This document shows positions 54,678 to 63,152 of a stretch of 64,000 nt of DNA, piece after piece. The stretch covers positions 310,001 to 374,000 of the forward strand of contig DATKVC010000015.1 in NCBI GenBank assembly GCA_035530275.1, in the 5' to 3' direction. The stretch is from CAIJMU01 sp035530275. GTDB lineage: Bacteria > Spirochaetota > Spirochaetia > Treponematales > Rectinemataceae. The notes beneath the pieces are model-generated. The model was not told where the DNA came from. It saw only the letters and a list, made by a program, of their open reading frames with translations, and ran no database searches. A program made the position numbers and the translations under genes. The stretch's first letter is position 1. Every line of letters starts with the position of its first letter.

Positions 54678-56906
54678 ATGGAAGGTTCGCGGTCGGTTTC
54701 ATTTGTATCGCGCGTAAGTCTGTCGCGAGCATGTTTGTCGCTCCTCGCGGCAGCCATGCTCGCCACGTGGATCGCGGCGCCCATCGGCGCTCAACCCGGC
54801 AGCCCCAATGATGTCGGAATTCTCGTTCTCACCTCCTATGGCGAGGGGCGGCCCGGGATCTTGTCGGTGCTTTCGGGCTTCGGCTCCGTCCTCGTCGATT
54901 CCGGCCTGAGCATCGAAAACCTCTATATCGAGGATCTCGATCTCCAGAGAAACCCGGATCCGGCCTATCAGGACCAACTCGCCTCGCTGCTCAGGCACAA
55001 GTATCTCAGCCGTCGAATCGCCGCCGTGTACATCTTGGAGCAACCTGCCCTCGATTTCTTCATGTCCCGGCTCAAGGGTGTCGCCAAGGGAGCGCCGGTG
55101 ATCGTCGCGCGGGCCTTGTTGCCCCCCGATGCCGGAAAGAGCGGCTGGCATTTCGTGAGTCAACTCGAAAGCTACGACCTCCGCGGCACCATCGCTCTCG
55201 CCGTGCGTCTGTTTCCGACCAGGTGGCGCTTCATCCTGGTGTCGGGGAATTCGGAGAGCGACAAGGCGGTTCTCGCGAGCGCCGAGGCGATCACGCGCGA
55301 GCTTGGCCCCGGCAAGGAGGTGACGGACACGCTCGGTATGACCTTGGCCGAGGTCGATTCCCTCGTCGAAGCCCCTCCGGAGGGGAGCCTGATCTTCATC
55401 CTTCCCTACGACCTGGACGCTTCGGGGCGCTCGACCGTGCAAATGGAGGTCGCCTATTCGGTGGCCGCCGAGGCGAAGGCGCCGGTTTTTACCCTGTGGG
55501 ACAATCCCGTCGGGAGAGGGGCCATTGGCGGCTCGGTGACCGAGTTCACAGGTGTCGGAAGGCAGGCGGGAAGCCTGGTCGCCGATATCCTGGCGGGAAA
55601 AACGGACGCGAGTACCTTGCCCGCCTCGATCCCTGGTCCCCTCGCCTTGAAAGTTGATTGGAAGGCGGCGCGACGCTGGGGCTTGTCGACCTGGAGGCTG
55701 CCATCCGACATAGAACTCGTCGGCAAGCCACCTTCCTTGTGGCAGGCCTACCGGGGTTTCGTCATCGCGATTGCGATACTTTTAGCGGCTCAGTCCGCCC
55801 TGATCGCGCTGCTTCTCATTCAGCGCCGGAGAAGGCTTCGGGCCCAGAGGGAGCTCGCCGACAGCGAATCCCGGTTTCGGTCCCTCGTGGAGCAGGCTCC
55901 CGAGGCTATTCTCGTCTTCGATCCGGCCTCTTCTCGGATCGCCGAGGCGAACAGGATGGCCGAGGAGCTTTTCGGACTTGGGCGGGAACGATTGATCGGT
56001 TCAGATCCCCGCTTCTTCTACCCTGGGAAACAGCCCGACGGTCTGCCTCTGGAGGAGAGCTTTGCCGCCAATATAGCGAGAGCCTTGAGTGGGGAGACGG
56101 TAGCTTTCAAACGGGCGCTCATGAACGAAAATGGAAGCGAAATTGTTTGCGAGGTGCGGCTCGCGAGGTTGCCCTCGAATGGACGATCCCTCGTGCGGGC
56201 AAGCTTCATCGATGTCTCGGAGCGCGAGGCCGCGGAACAAACCATTCGCGCCGCCTTGAAGGAAAAGGGCGCCCTTCTCTCCGAGGTCTTCCATCGCACC
56301 CGCAACAACATGCAGGTGATCATGAGTCTCCTTTCGTTCCAGGCGAGGGCGACGAAGGGCGAGGAGGCCGCCGAGCTCCTGCAAAAATCCATCGATCGCA
56401 TAGCTGCCCTGGCCCTTGTGCAGACAAAGCTCTACGACGCGCCGAATCTCTCGGAAATCGACCTCTCGGAATATCTGTCTGAACTCGTGGCTTCCATCGC
56501 GGAATCGCCCCTCTTCAGCGGGCGGCAGGTTCTTCCTCTCCTGCGCGTTGAAAGCTCGCCCGTGAATATCGACATGGCAGCCGACCTCGGCATCGTATTC
56601 AACGAACTTGTTTCGAACGCCTTCGAGCATGCCTATCCCGAGGGTGCGGGGGAAGTGGCGATAGCGCTCGCGAAAGGCGAGGGCGGGGGCTTCGAATTGA
56701 GCGTTTCCGATCGCGGCGTCGGTTTTCCGCCGGGATACGATCCTCGTTCCCGCTCGAGCCTCGGGATGCAGCTCGTCTACGAGATAGGCGAAACCAAACT
56801 GGGGGGGAAGGTTAACTTCGAATCTTCCGACCGCGGTCTGACCGCCCGTTTTGTCTTCCCCGGTTCGGGGAAGAGGGAAGGTAACTCTCGAGCCTTCCTT
56901 GAATAA
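54678..56906 (+). CDS. Sensor histidine kinase with fused periplasmic binding domain, HisKA_2 type
   Basis: This 742-residue protein has a signal peptide or anchor (about 16-38), a periplasmic ABC_sub_bind-like domain (about 45-345), one membrane helix (about 358-380), a PAS domain (about 395-515) and a HisKA_2/HATPase pair. The phospho-acceptor is H539 (EVFHRTRNNMQ). The ATPase domain is complete: FNELVSNAFEHAYP (N-box, about residue 640), SDRGVGFPP and SSLGMQLVYE. It should be active, in contrast to the preceding gene. GGAGGGCGA stands before ATG 54678. Its cognate response regulator is not adjacent. Confidence 0.86.
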   Translation: MEGSRSVSFVSRVSLSRACLSLLAAAMLATWIAAPIGAQPGSPNDVGILVLTSYGEGRPGILSVLSGFGSVLVDSGLSIENLYIEDLDLQRNPDPAYQDQLASLLRHKYLSRRIAAVYILEQPALDFFMSRLKGVAKGAPVIVARALLPPDAGKSGWHFVSQLESYDLRGTIALAVRLFPTRWRFILVSGNSESDKAVLASAEAITRELGPGKEVTDTLGMTLAEVDSLVEAPPEGSLIFILPYDLDASGRSTVQMEVAYSVAAEAKAPVFTLWDNPVGRGAIGGSVTEFTGVGRQAGSLVADILAGKTDASTLPASIPGPLALKVDWKAARRWGLSTWRLPSDIELVGKPPSLWQAYRGFVIAIAILLAAQSALIALLLIQRRRRLRAQRELADSESRFRSLVEQAPEAILVFDPASSRIAEANRMAEELFGLGRERLIGSDPRFFYPGKQPDGLPLEESFAANIARALSGETVAFKRALMNENGSEIVCEVRLARLPSNGRSLVRASFIDVSEREAAEQTIRAALKEKGALLSEVFHRTRNNMQVIMSLLSFQARATKGEEAAELLQKSIDRIAALALVQTKLYDAPNLSEIDLSEYLSELVASIAESPLFSGRQVLPLLRVESSPVNIDMAADLGIVFNELVSNAFEHAYPEGAGEVAIALAKGEGGGFELSVSDRGVGFPPGYDPRSRSSLGMQLVYEIGETKLGGKVNFESSDRGLTARFVFPGSGKREGNSRAFLE

Positions 56907-56923
56907 TTAAAGCGTGATTTCCC

Positions 56924-56952
56924 TTGCCGAATTCGCCTATTCCCTTTATCCT
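56924..56952 (+). promoter_or_regulatory. nfnAB promoter candidate
   Basis: TTGCCG (56924-56929) and TATCCT (56947-56952) are separated by 17 nt, about 75 nt before the nfnA start. Confidence 0.4.
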
Positions 56953-57027
56953 GTTTGCGACGCCGACGGAGCGCCGGATCCCATCCGGCCGACACCATAG
57001 CCGTCGGACCCACCTGGAGCAGCAATC

Positions 57028-57879
57028 ATGAATCGCATTCTTGAGAAGCGCAGGCTCTCTGCGGAGGTATTCCGCATGACCTTCGACGCTCCGAACATCG
57101 CGAGGGAACGCCGAGCCGGCCAGTTCCTCATCGTCCAGCTCGACGCCCACACGGGCGAGCGCATCCCCCTCACGATCGCCGACGCCGATGCCGCAAAGGG
57201 CACGGTAACTATCATCTTCCAGGCCGTCGGCGAGACGACCCATCGTCTGGCCGAGCTCGAGGTCGGCGAGGACATTCCCAATGTCCTCGGGCCCCTCGGC
57301 ATGCCCACCCACATCGAGCGCTTCGGCCGTGCCCTCTGCGTCGGCGGCGGCATAGGCGCCGCTCCCCTCCACCCGATAGCCCAGGCCCTCAAGGCCACGG
57401 GCAACGAGGTTTCGATCATCATCGGCGCCCGCAACAAGGAACTCCTGATCATGGAAGAGGAGATGCGGCGCATCTCCTCCGACCTGACCATCGTCACGGA
57501 CGACGGGAGCGCGGGTCGCAAAGCCCTCGTCACCGAGCCCCTCAAGGAGGCCTGTGGGGGCCCCAATCCGCCGAACATCGTCGTCGCCATCGGACCGCCC
57601 ATCATGATGAAATTCTGCGCCGAGACGACCCGCCCCTTCGGCGTCCACACCGTCGTGTCGCTCAACACGATCATGATCGACGGCACGGGCATGTGCGGCG
57701 GTTGCAGGGTGACGGTGGGCGGCAAGACGAAATTCGTCTGCGTCGACGGACCGGAGTTCGACGGCCACAAGGTCGATTTCGACAACATGATGCTCAGGCT
57801 CGGCGCCTACAAGAGCCAGGAGAAGGCGGCCCATCACCGCTGCCATCTCGAACTCGAGATTCCCGGAGAGGTGCGCTGA
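57028..57879 (+). CDS. nfnA: NADH-dependent ferredoxin:NADP+ oxidoreductase, small subunit
   Basis: This 283-residue protein is the NfnA/SudB subunit: an FAD-binding barrel (about 1-95), an NAD-binding domain (about 97-215, with GGGIGAAPLHPI) and a C-terminal [2Fe-2S] site with CGGCRV and VCVDGPEFDGH. The family binds FAD and takes electrons from NADH. Length is normal. It lies directly before nfnB with overlapping stop and start (TGATG). Together they carry out flavin-based bifurcation between NADH, NADPH and ferredoxin. The pair was once described as a sulfide dehydrogenase, so a link to sulfur reduction is possible. Confidence 0.93.
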   Translation: MNRILEKRRLSAEVFRMTFDAPNIARERRAGQFLIVQLDAHTGERIPLTIADADAAKGTVTIIFQAVGETTHRLAELEVGEDIPNVLGPLGMPTHIERFGRALCVGGGIGAAPLHPIAQALKATGNEVSIIIGARNKELLIMEEEMRRISSDLTIVTDDGSAGRKALVTEPLKEACGGPNPPNIVVAIGPPIMMKFCAETTRPFGVHTVVSLNTIMIDGTGMCGGCRVTVGGKTKFVCVDGPEFDGHKVDFDNMMLRLGAYKSQEKAAHHRCHLELEIPGEVR

Positions 57880-59393
57880 TGCACGCCGAATACAGTCAGG
57901 CCGATCACGGCGCCGAGTCCCTCGACGTCGTCGCGAAGACGACCCTCGCGGGCCTCGAGGGCAAGACCCTCGGCAATCGCGATCGCCTCGCCATTCCCGC
58001 GCAGGATATGCCGACCCAGGACCCCGCGATCCGCGTGGCCAATATGGAAGAGGTGGCCCTCGGCTATTCGCCCGCCCAGGCTCGCGTGGAGGCGGAACGC
58101 TGTCTCTCTTGCCGCAACGCCCCCTGCGTCGAAGGCTGCCCCGTCCGCATCGACATTCCCGGCTTCCTCGGCCACGCGGCCAAGGGTGAGTTCGCCCAGG
58201 CTCTCGCCGTCATCCGCGAGTCGAGCCTCCTGCCCGCCGTCTGCGGCCGCGTCTGCCCCCAGGAATCGCAGTGCCAGGAGCGCTGCACGGTGGGCAAGAG
58301 TCTCAAGACCGTGGAAAAAGCCGTCGCAATTGGCAGGGTCGAACGCTTCGTCGCCGACCTCGAGCGCCTCGAGGGCCGCAGCCATGTCCAGGCCGTCTCC
58401 GCTCCAACGGGCAAGAAGGTGGCGGTCATCGGGTCAGGCCCGGCGGGAGTCAGCGCCGCTGCCGATCTCCGCAAGGCCGGCCACGAGGTCACGATCTTCG
58501 AGGCCTTTCACAGGCCCGGCGGCGTACTCATCTATGGCATTCCCGAGTTCCGCCTGCCCAAGGCCATCGTCGACCGAGAGCTCGAGGGCCTCAAGGCAAT
58601 GGGCGTGAAGGTCGAGACCAATTTCCTCGTGGGCCGCACTCGCAAGCTCGAGTCTCTCCTCAAGGAGGACGGTTTCGACGCCGCTTTCATCGGCTCGGGC
58701 GCGGGCCTGCCGACCTTCATGGAAATCCCCGGCGAGAACCTCGTCGGCGTCTTCTCCGCCAACGAGTACCTCACCCGCTCCAACCTGATGAAGGCCTATG
58801 CGAAGGGCAAGGTCGCGACTCCCATTTGGGAGGCCGGCATCGTGGCCGTCCTCGGCGGCGGCAACGTCGCGATGGACGCGGCCCGCACGGCCCGCCGCCT
58901 CGGAGCCTCCAAGGTCTACGTCCTGTATCGCCGCACACGGGCCGAGATGCCTGCGCGAGCCGAGGAGGTCGGCCACGCGATGGAGGAGGGCATTGAGTTC
59001 CGCTTTCTCGAGAACGCCTCCCGCGTCATAGGCGACCAGCTCGGCAAGGTCCTGGCGATCGAGACCCAGCGCTTCGAACTCGGCGAACCCGACGCATCCG
59101 GCCGGCGCCGCCCCGTCCTCGTCAAGGGCAGCGAGTCGACCTTTCCCGTCGACGCGGTGATCGTCGCAATTGGCAATTCTTCGAGCCCCCTCATCCCCCA
59201 GACCACGCCCGGCCTCGACGTCGACCAGTGGGGTCGCATCAAGGTCGACGAGAAGGGAATGACCTCGATCGACGGCGTCTACGCGGGAGGCGACATCGTC
59301 CTCGGCGCCGCCACCGTCATACTCGCGATGGGCGAAGGCAGGAGGGCCGCGGCGGCCATCAACGAGAGGCTGGGGGGACGCCCCGATTATTAG
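57879..59393 (+). CDS. nfnB: NADH-dependent ferredoxin:NADP+ oxidoreductase, large subunit
   Basis: This 504-residue protein is the NfnB/SudA subunit, related to the glutamate synthase small subunit. It has an N-terminal cluster region with CLSCRNAPCVEGCP and CGRVCPQESQCQERC (two [4Fe-4S] sites), an FAD motif GSGPAGVSAA and an NADPH motif GGGNVAMDAA. No glutamate synthase large subunit is nearby, and the adjacency to nfnA makes the Nfn assignment firm. Its last bases overlap the stop of the convergent response-regulator gene. The HdrA protein at 22231 contains a related module. Confidence 0.93.
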   Translation: MHAEYSQADHGAESLDVVAKTTLAGLEGKTLGNRDRLAIPAQDMPTQDPAIRVANMEEVALGYSPAQARVEAERCLSCRNAPCVEGCPVRIDIPGFLGHAAKGEFAQALAVIRESSLLPAVCGRVCPQESQCQERCTVGKSLKTVEKAVAIGRVERFVADLERLEGRSHVQAVSAPTGKKVAVIGSGPAGVSAAADLRKAGHEVTIFEAFHRPGGVLIYGIPEFRLPKAIVDRELEGLKAMGVKVETNFLVGRTRKLESLLKEDGFDAAFIGSGAGLPTFMEIPGENLVGVFSANEYLTRSNLMKAYAKGKVATPIWEAGIVAVLGGGNVAMDAARTARRLGASKVYVLYRRTRAEMPARAEEVGHAMEEGIEFRFLENASRVIGDQLGKVLAIETQRFELGEPDASGRRRPVLVKGSESTFPVDAVIVAIGNSSSPLIPQTTPGLDVDQWGRIKVDEKGMTSIDGVYAGGDIVLGAATVILAMGEGRRAAAAINERLGGRPDY

Positions 59394-60028
59394 TCCCCGA
59401 CCAATCCGTGCTTGAAGGCGTAATGGGTCAATTGTGCGTTGTTGTCCATCGCCATCTTGGCGAGGATGCGCGCGCGGTAGGTGCTGACGGTCTTGACCGA
59501 GAGGGCGAGCATTTCGGAGATCTCGCCGATGGTCTTGCCCGAGGCCAGGAGGCGGAAGACCTGGTACTCGCGGTCAGACAAGGACTCGTGGGGAAGTGCG
59601 TCGCCAGAGCCGGCCATCTCTTCGAGGAGGAGTTCCTGCGCCTTGGCGGAGAGGTAGCGCCGGCCTGCGACCACGGTGCGCACGGCCTCGACGATCTCGC
59701 CCGGATCGCCGGCCTTGTTGAGGCAGCCGGAGGCGCCGAGGCGGAAGGCGCGCAGGGCGTATTGCTCCTCGGGCTGGATCGAGAGGATGAGGATGTGGGT
59801 GCCCGGATCGATGTCCTTTAAGGCGCGGACGAGGTCGAGGCCGTCGCGGCCGGGCATCGATACGTCGAGGATGACGACGTCGTAGCGGTTGGCGCTCGCG
59901 AGCTCCAGGGCTCGGTCGCCATCCTCGGCCTCGTCGACGCTCGTCGCGTGGAGGTTGTCGGCGAGAAGCTGCCGAAGCCCCTTGCGAATTAGGGCGTGAT
60001 CGTCGGCAACGAGAATCTTCATCAGCAT
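59390..60028 (-). CDS. NarL/FixJ-type response regulator
   Basis: This 212-residue regulator has a receiver domain (about 3-120) with the acidic pair D9/D10, phospho-acceptor D55 (VVILDVSMPG) and the switch Lys in LNKAGD, and a LuxR-type helix-turn-helix (about 145-208; LSDREYQVFRLLASGKTIGEI). AAAGGAAAGGAA stands before ATG 60028. It follows the propeller kinase by 4 nt and should be its partner. The stop overlaps the nfnB stop by 4 nt on the opposite strand. Target genes are unknown. Confidence 0.92.
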   Translation of the reverse strand: MLMKILVADDHALIRKGLRQLLADNLHATSVDEAEDGDRALELASANRYDVVILDVSMPGRDGLDLVRALKDIDPGTHILILSIQPEEQYALRAFRLGASGCLNKAGDPGEIVEAVRTVVAGRRYLSAKAQELLLEEMAGSGDALPHESLSDREYQVFRLLASGKTIGEISEMLALSVKTVSTYRARILAKMAMDNNAQLTHYAFKHGLVGD

Positions 60029-60032
60029 TGAT

Positions 60033-63000
60033 TTATTCCTTTCCTTTGCCCGGGCCGCCGAGGCGCTCGATGGGCACCCGGGCGAGGAGTCGCGTGCCGC
60101 CCTCGGGGCGGGCTTCGATCCGGACCGAGCCCCCGAGCGCGGCGCAGCGCTCGCGCATCCCGATGAGGCCGAAGGAATCGTGGGCCGAGGCCGCCCCATC
60201 GGGGATGCCGACGCCCGTGTCCGTCACCTCGAGGATGAGCCACGGCTCCTCGACGCGGAGCGACACGCGCAGTCCGCAGGGACCGGCGTGACGGGCAACG
60301 TTCGCGAGGGCTTCCTGCAGGACGCGGAAGAGTGCCGTCGCGGCTTCGTCGCTTATGTGGGGGAGCTTCGGCTCGACCTCGGCGACGGCGGTCAATGTGG
60401 TCCTGCGCGAAAAGTCCCGGACGTACCAGCGCAGGGTTTCGCCGAAGCTGAGGGCGTCGAGGGCCACGGGCCTGAGGCTCGTGGCGACGTTCTTCACGGC
60501 GGTCATGGCGTCGTCGACGGCGCTTCGCATCTCGACGACCCTGGGTTCGCGTTCCGACAGGGGCGCCTCGGGGTGGCTCGCGAGCCACCAGGCCTGGAGG
60601 TTGAGGACGACGAGATGCTGGCCTATCGAGTCGTGCACCTCGCGGGCAGCGTTGGTCCGCTCCTCTTCGCGGGCCGCCTCCACATGGCGCGCGAATTTGA
60701 CGAGGAGGGCGTTGCGCGATTGGAGGACGCGGATCCTGAGGAGAACGGCGGATGCGGCGACTGCGGCGAGGAAGAATGAGATCAGAGCGGCGAACCAGGG
60801 CTTTCCCCAGAAGGGAGCCTCGACCCTTATGGCGAGCCTCGCGGCGCTCTTGCTCCAGACGCCGTTGCCGTTGGCGCCCGTGGCCGCGAGGATCCATGTG
60901 CCGGGTCGGAGCGGGGCGATATAGCCGGAATTGATATGTCCTAATTGCGTCCAATCGGTCTGCCTCCCCTCGATGCGCATCGCGTAGCGATTGCGCTCGG
61001 GGGCGGTGAAGTCGAGGACGCCGATAGTGAACGAGAGTCCGGCGTTCCGCCAATCGAGGAGGAGCTCGCCCTCGCGGTCCCGCCTGACGAGGCCCGCTCC
61101 GTGGACCTCGACTCCGGTTATCGCGATCGCGGGGGGCGGGGGCACCTGGTCGAGTCTTCCGGGAAGGAAGGAAGTCAGACCCGAGGGGCCGCCGAACCAG
61201 AGTCGCCCGTCCGAGGCCGCGAGATAGGAATTCTGCGAGACTTCGGAATTGGCGAAGCCGTCTTCGCGTCCCAGCGTGAGGCTCTCGCCTCCGGCGGGCC
61301 GCCACATGGTTATGCCGGAGGTCGTCGATATCCACAGGGTTCCGGGTGGGGATTCGAGGATGCCGGTCACCGTCGGCGCGGCCAGCCCCTCCTTCTCTGC
61401 GAATCGCGAGAAGGTGCCCGAGCTCTCGTCGAAGCGCTCGATCCCCGACCCGCCCGTCCCGATCCAGAGCGCGCGCGAGGAGTCTTCGAAAATGACGTTG
61501 ACGCTCGCGTCGCCGAGGGAACCGGCGTTGCCGGGAATGGGTCCCCAGGTGGAAAAGGTCGTGCCGTCGGCCTCGAGGCGCGAGACGCCCCCGTCCCAGG
61601 TGCCCACCCAGAGCCGTCCCCGCGAGTCGCGGAAGATGCAGCGCACCGAGGCGCCGCGAATCGTTCGCGGGTCGAGGGGATTGGGGCGGTGGTGGACGAA
61701 GGTCGAAGAACCGGGCGCGAGGCTGTCGAGGCCGGCGCCTTCCATGCCGATCCACAGCGTGCCGTCGGCGTCCTCGTGGATGCTCCAGACGACATCGGCG
61801 GCCAGGCTCCCGGGCCTTCCGACCTCGTGGCGGTAATTCCTCTTGCGTCCGTCGGGCCCGATGGCGAAAAGCCCGGCCCCGTCCGTACCGTACCAAATAG
61901 TGCCATCGGGCGAGACGTGCACGGAATAGACCTTCCGCTCGTCGCCGGCCGTCGAGGCGCCGGGCATTCGCCGCACATCCTCGTTGCGAGGGTCGATTTC
62001 GAGGAGGCCGAGGCCGTCGGTGCCGACGAGGACCTTCCCATCGCGGGTTTCCGCAAGGCCGCGAGGGGCGCGGAGCGCCGTCCCGTCATCGAGGGCCAGG
62101 TATCGGGTGAATGCCGCCGATCGCGGATTGTAGGCCCTCGCGCCTCCGTCCTTGAGGCCGACCCAGAGGAGGCCCCCGCGATCGCGGAAGATCGCCCGCA
62201 CGCCGGCGGCCTCCGCCGGATCGGGCAGGTGGATGCGCGTCGTGGCCGGATCGATGATCCCGAGCCCCGCCTCGGCCCAGCCCACCCATATCTTGCCGTC
62301 GCCGTCCTCGGCGAGGGAGCGGACGGCCTGACGAGGCTGGCTGCCGCCGATCGGGATTGCGTGCGCGAAGCCCGTAGACACGCGAAGGTCCACCTCGCCG
62401 TCGCCGAGGCCGACCCAGAGTCTGCCCCGCGAATCCATGAGGAGGGAACGGACCGTGTCGGAGCCCAGGCTGGCGGGAGTCGCCGGATCATGGACATGGA
62501 CCCGCATCGTGCCGTCCGAACGCACCTCGACCAGGCCGTCGCCTTCCGTGCCGACCCACATCGTATCGTTTCCGTCGCGGACGATGCAGCGGACGGCGGC
62601 GCGGATCCTCGGCTCCCCGGCCCCCGGATCGGGAAGCCACAGTCGGCGCACCTTGCGCGTCGTCGGATCCACTATGTTGACGACCCCGTCGCCCGTGCCC
62701 GCCCAGATCCGGCCCTGTCCGTCGACGCCGAGGGCCAGCACGCGATCGGAACTGAGGTTCGAGGGATCGTAGGGATCGCTCCTCCAGGTGACGAAGCTCT
62801 CGGTGGCGAGATCGAAGCGGGAAAGTCCCCCGCCGTCCGTGCCTATCCAGATTCCGCCGTCGTGCTCGAGGAGGGCGAAGATCACCGAGGCAGCGAGGCT
62901 CGGTTCGCCGGGCTGGGGTCTCCAGGTGACGAAATTCTCCCCGTCCCAGCGCGACAGGCCGCCGAAGGTCCCGAACCAGAGGAGGCCCCGGGAATCCTGG

Positions 63001-63152
63001 AGTATGCAGTACACCGACGAGCTCGCGAGTCCGTCCTTTATTCCTAATTGATAGTAGCTGAGGGATGAAGGATCGACGGCGCTCAGGCTGGCGAGGGGCA
63101 TGAGACCCAGGGCGAAGGCGACGATCGCGGCGAGTCGATCGCGGCGGCTCAG
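60033..63152 (-). CDS. Beta-propeller hybrid histidine kinase (HisKA_3), probable CTG start
   Basis: This sensor (1039 residues from CTG 63152, or 1022 from ATG 63101) has a periplasmic double seven-bladed propeller (repeats of the form DGxxWxGTxxGGLSR, about 25-660), a Y_Y_Y immunoglobulin-like domain (about 680-780), one membrane helix (about 790) and a NarX-type HisKA_3/HATPase domain. The phospho-acceptor is H840 from CTG (H823 from ATG) in REVHDSIGQHL. From ATG the signal peptide is cut short. Starting at CTG, which overlaps the previous stop as CTGA, restores a full signal peptide (LSRRDRLAAIVAFALGL). The response regulator follows. Confidence 0.85.
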   Translation of the reverse strand: MSRRDRLAAIVAFALGLMPLASLSAVDPSSLSYYQLGIKDGLASSSVYCILQDSRGLLWFGTFGGLSRWDGENFVTWRPQPGEPSLAASVIFALLEHDGGIWIGTDGGGLSRFDLATESFVTWRSDPYDPSNLSSDRVLALGVDGQGRIWAGTGDGVVNIVDPTTRKVRRLWLPDPGAGEPRIRAAVRCIVRDGNDTMWVGTEGDGLVEVRSDGTMRVHVHDPATPASLGSDTVRSLLMDSRGRLWVGLGDGEVDLRVSTGFAHAIPIGGSQPRQAVRSLAEDGDGKIWVGWAEAGLGIIDPATTRIHLPDPAEAAGVRAIFRDRGGLLWVGLKDGGARAYNPRSAAFTRYLALDDGTALRAPRGLAETRDGKVLVGTDGLGLLEIDPRNEDVRRMPGASTAGDERKVYSVHVSPDGTIWYGTDGAGLFAIGPDGRKRNYRHEVGRPGSLAADVVWSIHEDADGTLWIGMEGAGLDSLAPGSSTFVHHRPNPLDPRTIRGASVRCIFRDSRGRLWVGTWDGGVSRLEADGTTFSTWGPIPGNAGSLGDASVNVIFEDSSRALWIGTGGSGIERFDESSGTFSRFAEKEGLAAPTVTGILESPPGTLWISTTSGITMWRPAGGESLTLGREDGFANSEVSQNSYLAASDGRLWFGGPSGLTSFLPGRLDQVPPPPAIAITGVEVHGAGLVRRDREGELLLDWRNAGLSFTIGVLDFTAPERNRYAMRIEGRQTDWTQLGHINSGYIAPLRPGTWILAATGANGNGVWSKSAARLAIRVEAPFWGKPWFAALISFFLAAVAASAVLLRIRVLQSRNALLVKFARHVEAAREEERTNAAREVHDSIGQHLVVLNLQAWWLASHPEAPLSEREPRVVEMRSAVDDAMTAVKNVATSLRPVALDALSFGETLRWYVRDFSRRTTLTAVAEVEPKLPHISDEAATALFRVLQEALANVARHAGPCGLRVSLRVEEPWLILEVTDTGVGIPDGAASAHDSFGLIGMRERCAALGGSVRIEARPEGGTRLLARVPIERLGGPGKGKE

